From Anaerotruncus rubiinfantis (GTDB lineage: Bacteria; Bacillota; Clostridia; Oscillospirales; Ruminococcaceae), in the NCBI RefSeq assembly GCF_900078395.1, contig NZ_FKLA01000009.1:1626614-1690613 (forward strand): a stretch of DNA of 64,000 bases, given 5' to 3'. Each line of letters opens with the position of its first letter. Within the stretch, counting starts at the first letter, position 1. Below are positions 33,449-41,720 of this stretch, in pieces. The translations under genes were made by a program, and so were the position numbers. The notes beneath the pieces are model-generated. The model worked only from the letters and a program-made list of their open reading frames with translations. It ran no database searches and was not told the origin of the DNA.

Positions 33449-33793
33449 TCAGGGATGCAGCCCAATAATTCGGAAGGGTTTGTGGGTCTGTATACAGTAA
33501 TTGAGCGTATAGGCTGTGCCGCGCGAGTGATGGTCCCAAAAGGCGAGCACCAGGTCGGCGTAATCGACGATCTTCTGATTGCGGATGAGCGGGGCCAGTT
33601 TGCCGTTCGCGCCGTAATCGGGCGCGAATATGGTGATAGGCAGGTCAAGGGCCCGCGCCGCCTGTTCCGCGATCGTATCAATTCCGGCGGCGCCGCCGCT
33701 CACCAGCTCGGATGTATTCTGCGGGATATGGGGGATCATGCCATCCACCGTAAACCCGCCGGCTTCGCGTGAACCGACAATTGCAACCCGCAT
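33449..33793 (-). CDS. Small SLOG-fold (DprA/LOG-like) protein
   Basis: This 114-residue Rossmann-like protein has MRVAIVGSREAGG at the N-terminus, the ELVSGGAAGIDTIAEQAA motif (about 29-46) and DLVLAFWDHHSRGTAYTLNY (about 79-98), as in the SLOG superfamily (DprA, DUF2493, LOG). These bind a nucleotide or nucleic acid ligand; the exact role is unknown. ATG 33793 is chosen; a GTG codon adjoins it upstream. Confidence 0.7.
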   Translation of the reverse strand: MRVAIVGSREAGGFTVDGMIPHIPQNTSELVSGGAAGIDTIAEQAARALDLPITIFAPDYGANGKLAPLIRNQKIVDYADLVLAFWDHHSRGTAYTLNYCIQTHKPFRIIGLHP

Positions 33794-33822
33794 CACTTCA
33801 CCGCCCCGTTTTTTATAAATAA

Positions 33823-33831
33823 ATTATAGCA
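33823..33831 (-). promoter_or_regulatory. Extended -10 promoter of the SLOG gene
   Basis: On the minus strand TGC (33831-33829) joins TATAAT (33828-33823), an extended -10. No clear -35 is present. Start is near 33816, about 23 bases before the gene. Confidence 0.5.
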
Positions 33832-33840
33832 CAGAAAAGA

Positions 33841-33970
33841 AAGATCTTCCAGACAGGCAAAGAAAAATCTTCCATGGCAATGCGCATGGGTGTTTCACGC
33901 CGAAATTTTTCGATCGCCAAAAAGTCTTGCAGTTATTCCCCGAAATAATCAGATTACACGGTGGAAGATT
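33841..33970. repeat. Three copies of the TCTTCCA element upstream of spoIVB
   Basis: GATCTTCCA (33843-33851), AATCTTCCA (33866-33874) and the inverse TGGAAGATT (33962-33970) lie in the 220-base spacer between the SLOG gene and spoIVB. They could be operator half-sites. I found no convincing SigF or SigG promoter in the rest of the spacer. Confidence 0.3.
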
Positions 33971-34019
33971 AAATGCGTACAAAAAAATTTTTTGAATGAG
34001 CAAGTAGGGGGATAATCCA

Positions 34020-35240
34020 ATGAGAAAGCAATATCAACGATTTGCCGGCGCGTTGTCTCTGGCAATTGTCGCCGTGCAGTCGATCGCACTTTATACGCAG
34101 GCAATCCTGCCGGATCACTATTATGTGGTCGCGGGCGAAACCCTGAGCATCAATTCCACGCTTCCGATCAAAACTTCATCGAGCGGCGGAAGCCTGCCTG
34201 TGGAAGCATATTCCTCACCGGGCAACAGTTATAATGTGGATCTCAAGCTTCCGTATGGCATCGAAGTCAAACAGGTACAGGTCCAGGTGGTCGACCGGGA
34301 GATGGTGGTCCCCGGCGGAAATCCATTCGGCATCAAGATGTTTACCGAAGGCGTGCTGGTTGTGGGCATGAGCGATATCGCAAGCGGTGGGACATCCTCC
34401 AACCCAGCGAAAGCGGCTGGCCTCAAGGTGGGGGATATCATCAAATCAATCGACGGGCGGGCGGTACAGACAAATGAAGATGTTGGAGCGATCGTCTCCT
34501 CCTGCGCGGGCAATCCGGTCAAAGTTTCCTTTGAGCGGGCCGGGACAGAGATGAGCTGTTTTTTAAATCCGGTTCAGAGCGACGATGGGACCTACCGGGC
34601 GGGCATTTGGGTACGCGACTCCTCCGCCGGCATTGGTACCATGACCTATTATAACCCGATTAACCATGTTTTTGCAGGGCTTGGACACGCGATCTGCGAT
34701 GTGGATACAGGGGATATCATGCCGCTGCATTCGGGAGAAATCGTGGATGTGAATATCACGGGAGTGCATCGCGGTGAGAGCGGCCTGCCGGGCGAGCTGC
34801 GCGGGAGTTTTTCCGGACAGAAGAAAGGCGAGCTGCTCATCAATTCTCAGGTTGGAATTTTCGGTGTTGGGACGGATATTCCGTCGCATTCCGAGGCAAT
34901 TCCGCTGGCTATGAGATACGAAGTGACAGAAGGTCCGGCGACCATCTGGTGCACACTTGACGATGGGGACCCCAAAGAGTATACGATTAATATAGAAAAA
35001 GTTAGCATCGCGGAAAATAATCCGACAAAAAATATGGTAATTCGCGTGGTTGACCCAGAACTTTTAACCAAAACCGGTGGAATCGTTCAGGGGATGAGCG
35101 GAAGCCCAATTGTGCAAAATAACAAGTTAGTGGGTGCGGTTACGCATGTTTTCGTCAACGATCCGACTCGAGGGTACGGGATATTTGCCGAAAATATGGA
35201 TAAAATGTCGAAAAATGTCGAAAATACACCAAAAAAATAA
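34020..35240 (+). CDS. spoIVB: SpoIVB peptidase (S55 family)
   Basis: This 406-residue serine peptidase is made in the forespore and triggers pro-SigK processing. An N-terminal membrane segment (about 8-28), a PDZ domain with AAGLKVGDIIKSIDGRAV (about 137-154), the catalytic His in FAGLGHAICDVDTG (about 221-234) and the catalytic Ser in VQGMSGSPIVQNNKLVGAVT (about 356-375) are all present. AGGGGG precedes the ATG. The last 12 codons hold two 0A boxes serving spo0A, next downstream; this spoIVB-spo0A order is conserved in spore formers. Confidence 0.96.
   Translation: MRKQYQRFAGALSLAIVAVQSIALYTQAILPDHYYVVAGETLSINSTLPIKTSSSGGSLPVEAYSSPGNSYNVDLKLPYGIEVKQVQVQVVDREMVVPGGNPFGIKMFTEGVLVVGMSDIASGGTSSNPAKAAGLKVGDIIKSIDGRAVQTNEDVGAIVSSCAGNPVKVSFERAGTEMSCFLNPVQSDDGTYRAGIWVRDSSAGIGTMTYYNPINHVFAGLGHAICDVDTGDIMPLHSGEIVDVNITGVHRGESGLPGELRGSFSGQKKGELLINSQVGIFGVGTDIPSHSEAIPLAMRYEVTEGPATIWCTLDDGDPKEYTINIEKVSIAENNPTKNMVIRVVDPELLTKTGGIVQGMSGSPIVQNNKLVGAVTHVFVNDPTRGYGIFAENMDKMSKNVENTPKK
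35206..35222 (+). promoter_or_regulatory. Two tandem 0A boxes upstream of spo0A
   Basis: TGTCGAA occurs exactly at 35206-35212 and 35216-35222, ten bases (one helical turn) apart. This is the core Spo0A-binding sequence. The boxes overlap the 3' end of spoIVB and lie about 86 bases upstream of the predicted spo0A -35, consistent with autoregulation. Confidence 0.7.
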
Positions 35241-35307
35241 CGCAAAACTAACCAATTTTATGGTGAAAAATACGTTGAAATTTTGGAGGAAAATTTGTGG
35301 AAAGATG

Positions 35308-35336
35308 TTGAAAAGATTAAGATAAAGTGCTAAGAT
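35308..35336 (+). promoter_or_regulatory. SigA-type promoter of spo0A
   Basis: TTGAAA (35308-35313), a 17-base spacer, TAAGAT (35331-35336). Start is near 35343, about 29 bases before the ATG at 35372. A SigH promoter, as in Bacillus, was not evident. Confidence 0.6.
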
Positions 35337-35371
35337 AGCATTCAGGGAGACGACAAGATGGAGGAAAAAAG

Positions 35372-36151
35372 ATGAAGGAACATGCAAAAGTTCTGATTGT
35401 TGAAGGAGGAGGCGATTATTGCAGTAAATGCGCATCTTTGCTGAAGGGTTACGGTTTTGAAACCGTCATTGCCCCTCGCGATGGTCTCGCTGTTGCGCAG
35501 CTGATTGGTGAAACCCTTCCGCGCGTTGTCCTGATGGATATCTTCATGCCAAGGCTTGACGCTATCGGCGTAATGAATTCGGTCAGGGAAATGGAGCTGG
35601 CTGTCGAACCCCGCTTTATGATCACTTCGTCTTTCAGCAGCCCGATGCTTGAGCAGGAGATTATGACTGCCGGCGCCTGTTACTTTTTCCTGATGCCTTT
35701 CGACGTGGACATCATGGTCGAGCGCATCATGAAACTGGCCGGACTTCCCGCGGGCTCAGGAAAGACGATCGGTGAACGCGAGGCAAAAGGCGAACCGGAC
35801 CTGGAACTGATGGTGACGGAGATTATCCATCAGATTGGCGTTCCGGCGCATATCAAGGGCTATCATTATGTGCGGGAATCGATCATGCTGGCGGTCAAAC
35901 AGCCTGAGATCATCAACTCGGTGACAAAGCTTCTCTATCCGACCGTTGCGAAAAAGTTTGATACCACACCCTCCCGTGTAGAGCGCGCGATCCGGCACGC
36001 AATCGAGGTTGCATGGGACCGGGGCGATGTGGACACATTGAACAGTTATTTTGGTTATACCATCCACAACGGAAGAGGCAAGCCGACCAACTCTGAATTT
36101 GTCGCAATGATTGCCGATAAGCTGCGGCTGCGGCTGAAAAACGCAAACTGA
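35372..36151 (+). CDS. spo0A: Sporulation master regulator Spo0A with an atypical receiver domain
   Basis: This 259-residue response regulator has a full Spo0A effector domain: [16 protein letters not shown] (about 154-169), [18 protein letters not shown] (about 205-222) and [17 protein letters not shown] (about 237-253). In the receiver (1-125) the phospho-acceptor Asp remains in [12 protein letters not shown] (about 56), but the acidic pair that holds Mg is reduced to one Glu (IVEGGG where others have ADDN), and the conserved Lys of KPFD is Met (LMPFD). It follows spoIVB and two 0A boxes. Regulation by phosphorylation may therefore be weakened or different. Confidence 0.95.
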   Translation: MKEHAKVLIVEGGGDYCSKCASLLKGYGFETVIAPRDGLAVAQLIGETLPRVVLMDIFMPRLDAIGVMNSVREMELAVEPRFMITSSFSSPMLEQEIMTAGACYFFLMPFDVDIMVERIMKLAGLPAGSGKTIGEREAKGEPDLELMVTEIIHQIGVPAHIKGYHYVRESIMLAVKQPEIINSVTKLLYPTVAKKFDTTPSRVERAIRHAIEVAWDRGDVDTLNSYFGYTIHNGRGKPTNSEFVAMIADKLRLRLKNAN

Positions 36152-36172
36152 ATGCTGAAATTATTTTACATC

Positions 36173-36205
36173 CTCCGCTTTGCCGGTTTTCCCGGTGAAG
36201 CGGAG
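36173..36205 (+). terminator. Hairpin after spo0A
   Basis: CTCCGCTTTGCCGG (36173-36186) pairs with CCGGTGAAGCGGAG (36192-36205), 14 bp with two G-U pairs, followed by TTCCAATTTT. A moderate terminator, lying just before the ribosome site of the next gene. Confidence 0.5.
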
Positions 36206-36235
36206 TTCCAATTTTCGGGGAAGAAAGGGAGATTC

Positions 36236-37852
36236 ATGAAAAAAACCATCTATTATAATGGCGATATTCTGACCATGGAGCCGGGTGGCATGCCGGACGC
36301 GGTGCTGACCGAAGATGGTGTCATCCGCGCTGTTGGCACCAGGGAAGCGCTGTTTGCCAGAAGCGGCCGGGACACCGCCCTCTGCGATTTGCAGGGGCAT
36401 ACGCTGCTCCCCGCCTTCATCGATCCGCACAGTCACATCACAGCTTACGCAAAGACGGTTTCGCTCGTCTCGCTCGAAGGCTGTAAAAGCTTTGAGGAGA
36501 TTGCGGAGCGGATCTGCCGCTTCCAAAATGAAAACAATTTGCGTAAAGGGGAATGGATCAGCGGATTTGGCTACGACCAGAACGACCTCAAAGAGGGCCG
36601 CCATCCGGATAAGACCTTGCTGGATCAGGCATGCGGAGAACATCCGGTGCTGATTTCGCACGCGTCCGGGCATATGGGCGTCGCGAATACATTGGCGCTG
36701 CATGAAATCGGCGTGACAGCACAGACGCCCGACCCGCAGGGCGGCCACATCGGCCGGCTGCCGGATGGAAGAGAACCGGACGGATATTTGGAGGAAACCG
36801 CCTTCACCGGTATCAAAGGACTCCCGCAGCCAACCCTGGAAGAGCAGTGCAGCCAGATGCGCCGTGCGCAGGATGCGTATCTGCGTTATGGTATCACAAC
36901 GGTGCAGGACGGACTGACCCGCGCGGACGAGTGGCGGCTTTTAAAGCTTATGGCAGGACAAAACGCCTTGAAACTTGACATTGTGAGCTATATCGACCTG
37001 AACCTGTGCAAAAATCTGGTGCGGGAAAATCCACAATTTGTAAACCGGTATCAGAACCGCCTGAAGATCGGGGGCTACAAGGTTTTCCTGGACGGTTCGC
37101 CGCAGGGGCGCACCGCTTGGATGAGCCGGCCATATGAGGGCTCAGATGACGGTGATTACCGGGGCTATCCGGTCTATCAGGATGGGCAGATGCGGGAGTT
37201 TATGCGCATTGCCGAATCGGAAGGCCTGCAGATCCTGGCGCACTGCAACGGCGACGCGGCGGCGCAGCAGATGATCGACGCCTACGCACAGGCGCACGCG
37301 CAGCGGCAGCGCGACATCCGCCCGGTGATGATCCACGCGCAGCTTGTCCGTCCAGACCAGCTCACGGCCATGCGGCGGCTTTCGATGACTGCTTCGTTTT
37401 TTGCGGCGCACACCTGGTACTGGGGCGACACGCATCTCAAAAATTTTGGCCGCGAGCGGGGCGCGAGGATCAGTCCGGCTGGCTCTGCCCTGCGGTCCGG
37501 AGTGAACTTTACCTTTCATCAGGATACGCCGGTTGTGCCGCCGGATATGCTTTTTACCATCTGGTGCGCGGTTAACCGGGTGACGAAAGACGGTGAAAAA
37601 CTATCGCAGGCGGAATGCATCACTCCGTATGAAGCGCTGGAAGCGGTCACGGTCAATGCCGCATGGCAATATTTTGAGGAGGATGCAAAGGGTTCGATCA
37701 GGGCGGGCAAGCGTGCGGATCTCGTGATCCTGGACAGAAACCCGCTGCGGGTGAACCCCATGGAAATCAGGAACATCCAAGTGCTCCGGACCATCAAGGA
37801 CGGGGAAACGGTATACGAAAAAACAGGCAGCGAAAAAGCGGCCGTCTTATGA
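36236..37852 (+). CDS. Amidohydrolase family 3 protein (YtcJ-like)
   Basis: This 538-residue metal-dependent hydrolase has a composite beta-sandwich/TIM-barrel design. Metal motif DPHSHIT (about 64-70), HASGHMGVANTLAL (about 142-155), LAHCNGDAAAQQMIDAYA (about 335-352) and HAQLVRPDQL fit Amidohydro_3, with a C-terminal RAGKRADLVILDRNPL block. AAGGGAG precedes ATG 36236; an in-frame ATG at 36152 lies in the spo0A terminator region. Substrate unknown, probably an exocyclic amide or N-formyl compound. Confidence 0.88.
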   Translation: MKKTIYYNGDILTMEPGGMPDAVLTEDGVIRAVGTREALFARSGRDTALCDLQGHTLLPAFIDPHSHITAYAKTVSLVSLEGCKSFEEIAERICRFQNENNLRKGEWISGFGYDQNDLKEGRHPDKTLLDQACGEHPVLISHASGHMGVANTLALHEIGVTAQTPDPQGGHIGRLPDGREPDGYLEETAFTGIKGLPQPTLEEQCSQMRRAQDAYLRYGITTVQDGLTRADEWRLLKLMAGQNALKLDIVSYIDLNLCKNLVRENPQFVNRYQNRLKIGGYKVFLDGSPQGRTAWMSRPYEGSDDGDYRGYPVYQDGQMREFMRIAESEGLQILAHCNGDAAAQQMIDAYAQAHAQRQRDIRPVMIHAQLVRPDQLTAMRRLSMTASFFAAHTWYWGDTHLKNFGRERGARISPAGSALRSGVNFTFHQDTPVVPPDMLFTIWCAVNRVTKDGEKLSQAECITPYEALEAVTVNAAWQYFEEDAKGSIRAGKRADLVILDRNPLRVNPMEIRNIQVLRTIKDGETVYEKTGSEKAAVL

Positions 37853-37861
37853 GACGGCCGC
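37838..37861 (+). terminator. Hairpin over the amidohydrolase stop codon
   Basis: GCGGCCGTCT (37838-37847), loop TATG, AGACGGCCGC (37852-37861), then CCGATTTTATT. The stem begins inside the last codons of the gene. The delayed T-run makes it a moderate terminator. Confidence 0.6.
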
Positions 37862-37928
37862 CCGATTTTATTGCAATGGCCACAGCTTAGGCATATGGCC
37901 CATTTTTATACAAAGCGATAAAAGATAC

Positions 37929-38876
37929 TCAAACGCCTTTCTTGTAGCCGGTCACGCGCAGTGACTGCCGGTCCCGCCCGGTCAGCACATAAGTATCCTG
38001 CGGGAAAGAGTGGAAGTTCGAATTGACATATTCACGCACCTCGGAAATGGAGCAGTTTTCACTGCTTTCCCATGAACCGTCCGGTGTGGACCAGGAACCG
38101 CGGAACTCCCAGAAGGAGAGGCGAATGATTTTGGCTGTGTAGCTGTCCCCCACGCGCTTCCACTCGACAACCACCGGGTAATCGGTCGAAAGCGCGGCGG
38201 TAGGGCCCTCCAGATAGTAGAGGTCGATTTCGGCGTTGTAACGGATACGCAGCCCGTCCGCGCGCGGCAGTTCATAGGAATCGCCGAAAAGTTCCGCGGC
38301 TTTGGCACGGACGTCCTCGCCGTAGGAGAGCAGGCTGAGCTCCTGTCCGCCCTCGTACCGCTCCACAAAGAATTTTTTTATTTCATTTTCAGTCGATACG
38401 TTTGCGAACGCATCTGAATACAGGTCGATATGCGGCGCTTGGGAAGCGGCAATTTCGATAAGGATAGCGGGATCAAGCTCCAAAATATCTGTGAAATTGG
38501 TATCGAAAATCAGGGCGTTATGGTAATCCCGGTATTTATAGATGGCGGCGGCAAGATCGTAGGGAACGTCGCGGACGTCGCTGCCCATGTGGTCGGTATA
38601 AAACTGCGCGCCCATCGAACAATAATTCTGCAGCTCGGCAGCGCGGTAACTGTAGTTTTCAAGGGGGAGGCGCGCCGCTGGGTCGACCGAAACGGTGCTG
38701 GAGGCATCCGGAAGCTGGGCCGCTCCGGAGGATTCCTGGGAGGGGGAAACGCCCGAGCCAGGCTTATCCGAAGTTTCAGAGCCCTCCCGCGCGGTACAGC
38801 CGGCCAAAACAGACAGGGCGGCTGCCGCGCACAGCAAAGCCACGAGAACGCCCGCTGCCAGTAAAAATTTTTTCAT
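37929..38876 (-). CDS. Lipoprotein of unknown function
   Basis: This 315-residue protein has a signal peptide with lipobox VLAGC (Cys about 27), a Ser/Pro/Gly-rich linker (about 30-65) and a soluble domain with no motif I recognise. Its C-terminal half is rich in aromatic residues and ends in a beta-strand-like LRVTGYKKGV. It has its own consensus-like promoter. It probably sits on the outer face of the membrane. Confidence 0.75.
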   Translation of the reverse strand: MKKFLLAAGVLVALLCAAAALSVLAGCTAREGSETSDKPGSGVSPSQESSGAAQLPDASSTVSVDPAARLPLENYSYRAAELQNYCSMGAQFYTDHMGSDVRDVPYDLAAAIYKYRDYHNALIFDTNFTDILELDPAILIEIAASQAPHIDLYSDAFANVSTENEIKKFFVERYEGGQELSLLSYGEDVRAKAAELFGDSYELPRADGLRIRYNAEIDLYYLEGPTAALSTDYPVVVEWKRVGDSYTAKIIRLSFWEFRGSWSTPDGSWESSENCSISEVREYVNSNFHSFPQDTYVLTGRDRQSLRVTGYKKGV

Positions 38877-38908
38877 ACAAAGACTCCTAACAGAAACTTT
38901 ACGGGGAT

Positions 38909-38937
38909 ATTATAACATTGGCGGTAAATCGCATCAA
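38909..38937 (-). promoter_or_regulatory. SigA promoter of the lipoprotein gene
   Basis: On the minus strand TTGATG (38937-38932), 17 bases, TATAAT (38914-38909). Start is near 38902, 26 bases before the ATG at 38876. Confidence 0.75.
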
Positions 38938-38969
38938 CCCATAGTTTGCGACTAGTTTTTAGCCAATTT

Positions 38970-39041
38970 GTAAACGATGCGAAATGAGGAATCTCCGCTT
39001 ATAATCCATGTAAACCAGGGTAAACTATCATTGACGTAAAC
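38970..39041 (+). repeat. GTAAAC repeats upstream of the DUF1540 gene
   Basis: GTAAAC occurs at 38970-38975, 39010-39015, 39020-39025 and 39036-39041. A TATAAT at 39000-39005 lies among them without a good -35. The direct spacing of 10 and 16 bases suggests protein binding, but this is not shown. Confidence 0.3.
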
Positions 39042-39097
39042 CGCTGTTTGCGTCCCCGTTTGCGATACGCATAAAACTTGTTAAGGAGGCGTCTTTT

Positions 39098-39268
39098 ATG
39101 GACAACTGCAAAGCGAACCACAGCATCGAATGCACCGTTCAGCAGTGTGCCAACCACTGCTCCAGCGCGGACTACTGCTCCCTGAACTGCGTCAAGATCG
39201 GTACCCATGAGAATAACCCGACCGTGGACCAGTGCACCGACTGCAAATCCTTCATCCGCAAGAACTGA
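39098..39268 (+). CDS. DUF1540 cysteine-rich miniprotein
   Basis: This 56-residue protein carries eight cysteines (C4, C12, C17, C21, C27, C31, C46, C49) in the DUF1540 pattern, with IECTVQQCANHC at the N-terminus and DQCTDCKSF at the end. It probably binds metal. AAGGAGG lies eight bases before the ATG and an intrinsic terminator follows. The family is common in spore-forming Firmicutes; function is unknown. Confidence 0.85.
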   Translation: MDNCKANHSIECTVQQCANHCSSADYCSLNCVKIGTHENNPTVDQCTDCKSFIRKN

Positions 39269-39280
39269 TTTACAGGCTCG

Positions 39281-39314
39281 AAAACAGCCGGCGACTACGG
39301 TCGCCGGCTGTTTT
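39281..39314. terminator. Bidirectional terminator after the DUF1540 gene
   Basis: AAAACAGCCGGCGAC (39281-39295), loop TACG, GTCGCCGGCTGTTTT (39300-39314). It serves the DUF1540 gene and the converging gene ending at 39317. Confidence 0.92.
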
Positions 39315-39316
39315 GT

Positions 39317-40174
39317 TTATGCGGTTTGGCTGTTGTCCCGGGGCTTTTTTTTGAGACGCAGGGTAGCCAGCAGAGGATAGTGATCGGAAGGATACCGTCC
39401 GTCAATGGGGTCGGTGAATATCCGCGAATCGATCACTTCAAAATCATCCGAGACAAAGATATAATCGATCGGGCAGGCGCCGGGCTTCACTTTCCCGCTG
39501 AAGTTATGAAGCGTATTGGAAAGCGAGGCGGGGTCAAAACTCTGGTAGACGTCGGTGAGATGCAGGTCGGGATAATATTCTGAGATGCGTTCCCGCAGCA
39601 TGCGTACCGGCCTGCTGTTCGGCTTGCAGTTAAAATCTCCCATCAGAACGGTGGGCATGGGGCTTTCCTGGTTATACTTTTCCATATAGTCGAGGATTAC
39701 CTTAATGCCGAGCGTGCGGGCGAAACCGCAGACGTGGTCGAGATGGGTGTTGAACACCCGGATGGTGCAGCCGACATTTTTGACATAGACTTCGGCCACG
39801 GTGCAGATACGCGGAAACACCGCGTAATAAGCCCGGCTGAGCTGCTCCGGATTTTTGGAAAGCCAGAAGGTCTTGCAGAGGTTGACCTTGGCGTCTTCAT
39901 TTTTCACGATGATATCGCTATGTTCGTCATTTTTGGGCTTACGGCCGGAGAACCGCCCGAAGCCGAGGATGCTGTAGCCTGAGAGCAGGCTGCGGACATC
40001 TTCGCGCATGCTGGGAAGAAGCTCCTGCACACCGATGATGGTCGCGCCGCTGTCCCGAATGAACTGCGCGGCCAGTGCGCGCCGTTCCATCCACCGGTGC
40101 GAATGGTTGAAAGCAAATCCAAAATCCCGTTTCAGATTAAAGGATATGACTCGGATCAGATCGCTGTCGTTCAT
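39317..40174 (-). CDS. Endonuclease/exonuclease/phosphatase family protein
   Basis: This 285-residue EEP-fold hydrolase has the metal and catalytic blocks GVQELLP (about 47-53), FNTHLDHVCG (about 144-153), LMGDFNCKPNS (about 177-187) and SDHYPLLATLRL (about 264-275). There is no signal peptide. Targets of this broad family are nucleic acids, phosphoinositides or sphingolipids; the substrate here is not clear. Confidence 0.85.
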   Translation of the reverse strand: MNDSDLIRVISFNLKRDFGFAFNHSHRWMERRALAAQFIRDSGATIIGVQELLPSMREDVRSLLSGYSILGFGRFSGRKPKNDEHSDIIVKNEDAKVNLCKTFWLSKNPEQLSRAYYAVFPRICTVAEVYVKNVGCTIRVFNTHLDHVCGFARTLGIKVILDYMEKYNQESPMPTVLMGDFNCKPNSRPVRMLRERISEYYPDLHLTDVYQSFDPASLSNTLHNFSGKVKPGACPIDYIFVSDDFEVIDSRIFTDPIDGRYPSDHYPLLATLRLKKKPRDNSQTA

Positions 40175-40206
40175 ACGCTCACCTTTTTTTAAATTCTTTA
40201 TAGTCT

Positions 40207-40235
40207 AGTGTACCACCTCGCGGCCAAAATTTCAA
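40207..40235 (-). promoter_or_regulatory. SigA promoter of the EEP gene
   Basis: On the minus strand TTGAAA (40235-40230), 17 bases, TACACT (40212-40207). Start is near 40200, 26 bases before the gene. Confidence 0.65.
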
Positions 40236-40326
40236 TGCCGGGAAATGTGAATCCTTTGTAAATGAACTGCAAACATCTGGAAATTTCCGGACCAGGATTT
40301 TTAACAGTTGGGACAAAATCCTTCGC

Positions 40327-40355
40327 TTGTAAATCCTGATCACCGGCTTTATAAT
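40327..40355 (+). promoter_or_regulatory. SigA promoter of the aldo/keto reductase operon
   Basis: TTGTAA (40327-40332), 17 bases, TATAAT (40350-40355). Start is near 40362, 41 bases before the ATG at 40403. Confidence 0.75.
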
Positions 40356-40402
40356 AAAAAAGAGACAAACCGGAACCACATTCATTTTTTGGAGGGCTGC
40401 AT

Positions 40403-41377
40403 ATGAAATTCCTGGACGTCCAGGCGGCGGACGGCGTTATCCGTATGGCGAAAATCGTCAAAGGGGCGGATCATTTTGGGGAGAGTATCTCCGAGGAAAC
40501 TGCCTTTGCGCTGATGGACCGCTATGTTGCGCTCGGCGGGAATTCCATCGACGTCGCACGCATTTACGGGAAGATACGCTGCGGCGACATGGAAGGGGCT
40601 TATGCCCACAGCGAAGGGGTTGTAGGCCGCTGGATGAAGGCGCGCGGCAACCGCGGCAAGATCGTGCTGATCACCAAGGGTGCGCATCACAATATGAATC
40701 ATCCCGCCGAGAAGCGGGTTACGCCGGAGTGTATCCGCAGCGATTTGGAAACCAGCCTGAAGGAGCTCGGCGTCGGCCATGTGGATATCTACTTCCTGCA
40801 CCGGGATGATCCCACCAAGCCGGTCGGCCCGATTATCGACTGCCTGGATGAGCTGGTCAAAGCGGGAAAGATCCGCGCTGCCGGCGCGTCGAACTGGACC
40901 GCGGCGCGCATCGACGAAGCGAACGCTTACGCGAAAGCTCACGGCAAAACACCGTTTACTGTTTCGCAGATCCAGTGGAGCATTGCCAGAACCACCCCGG
41001 AACTCTGGGGAGACCCGTCGCTGGTCACCATGAATGAAGCCGAATATGCGGCTTACCAGAAGAACCAAATTCCCGTGATGGCCTATGCGTCCCAGAGCGC
41101 GGGTTATTTTTCCAAGCTTTCCGCGGGACAGGAGCTGAAACCGCGCGTGGCGCTGCGGTTCGACAGCCCCGAGAACCGGGAGCGGTTCGAGCGGGTGATG
41201 GCGCTGTGCGCCCGCACAGGAAAAACGGCCGCGCAGATCAGTTTGGCCTATATCCTTTCAAATCCGCTGCCTGCGGCGGCAATCGTCGGCTGTTCAACGG
41301 TGGAGCAGCTCGAAGACAGCATGGCGGGCATGGACTTTGCCCTCGACGCAAAAACCTGCATGGAGCTGGTGGAGTAG
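40403..41377 (+). CDS. Aldo/keto reductase
   Basis: This 324-residue NAD(P)H-dependent TIM-barrel oxidoreductase shows the catalytic tetrad: Asp and Tyr in NSIDVARIYGK (about 45-55), Lys in LITKGAHH (about 90-97) and His in YFLHRDDPT (about 129-137). It also has the AGASNWTAARIDEA motif (about 167-180). It belongs to the larger YghZ/YdjG-like group. GGAGG is upstream. First of three tightly packed genes. Confidence 0.9.
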   Translation: MKFLDVQAADGVIRMAKIVKGADHFGESISEETAFALMDRYVALGGNSIDVARIYGKIRCGDMEGAYAHSEGVVGRWMKARGNRGKIVLITKGAHHNMNHPAEKRVTPECIRSDLETSLKELGVGHVDIYFLHRDDPTKPVGPIIDCLDELVKAGKIRAAGASNWTAARIDEANAYAKAHGKTPFTVSQIQWSIARTTPELWGDPSLVTMNEAEYAAYQKNQIPVMAYASQSAGYFSKLSAGQELKPRVALRFDSPENRERFERVMALCARTGKTAAQISLAYILSNPLPAAAIVGCSTVEQLEDSMAGMDFALDAKTCMELVE

Positions 41378-41378
41378 C

Positions 41379-41720
41379 ATGTCTATCCTGACTGTCAACC
41401 TGGAGAGCGGAATGCCCACCGTCGACACGGCAATCTCCCGCATGAGCCAGGCAATCCGCTCTGCGAAAGCACAGCGTCTCGCTGCGGTCAAGCTGATCCA
41501 CGGTTATGGCTCGAGCGGTTCGGGCGGAAGGATCAAGGCGGAAGTCCACCGCCGTCTTTCCGCGATGAAAAATACCGATATGGTGAAAGAATTCGTGTCA
41601 GGCGAGGATTTTTCTCCATTTGATGCGGCTGCGAGGCGCGCTATCGGCCTCTGTCCGGAACTTTCCCGCGATCGGGACTATTCCCGCTGTAACCACGGGA
41701 TTACGGTGGTGGTCCTATGA
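41379..41720 (+). CDS. Stand-alone Smr (small MutS-related) domain protein
   Basis: This 113-residue protein is essentially one Smr-type domain: VNLESGMPTVDTAISRMSQA (about 6-25) and the glycine loop KLIHGYGSSGSGGRIKAEV (about 38-56). Smr domains bind or nick branched nucleic acids or stalled mRNA. It begins two bases after the reductase stop and overlaps the DUF3810 gene by four bases. Confidence 0.7.
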   Translation: MSILTVNLESGMPTVDTAISRMSQAIRSAKAQRLAAVKLIHGYGSSGSGGRIKAEVHRRLSAMKNTDMVKEFVSGEDFSPFDAAARRAIGLCPELSRDRDYSRCNHGITVVVL

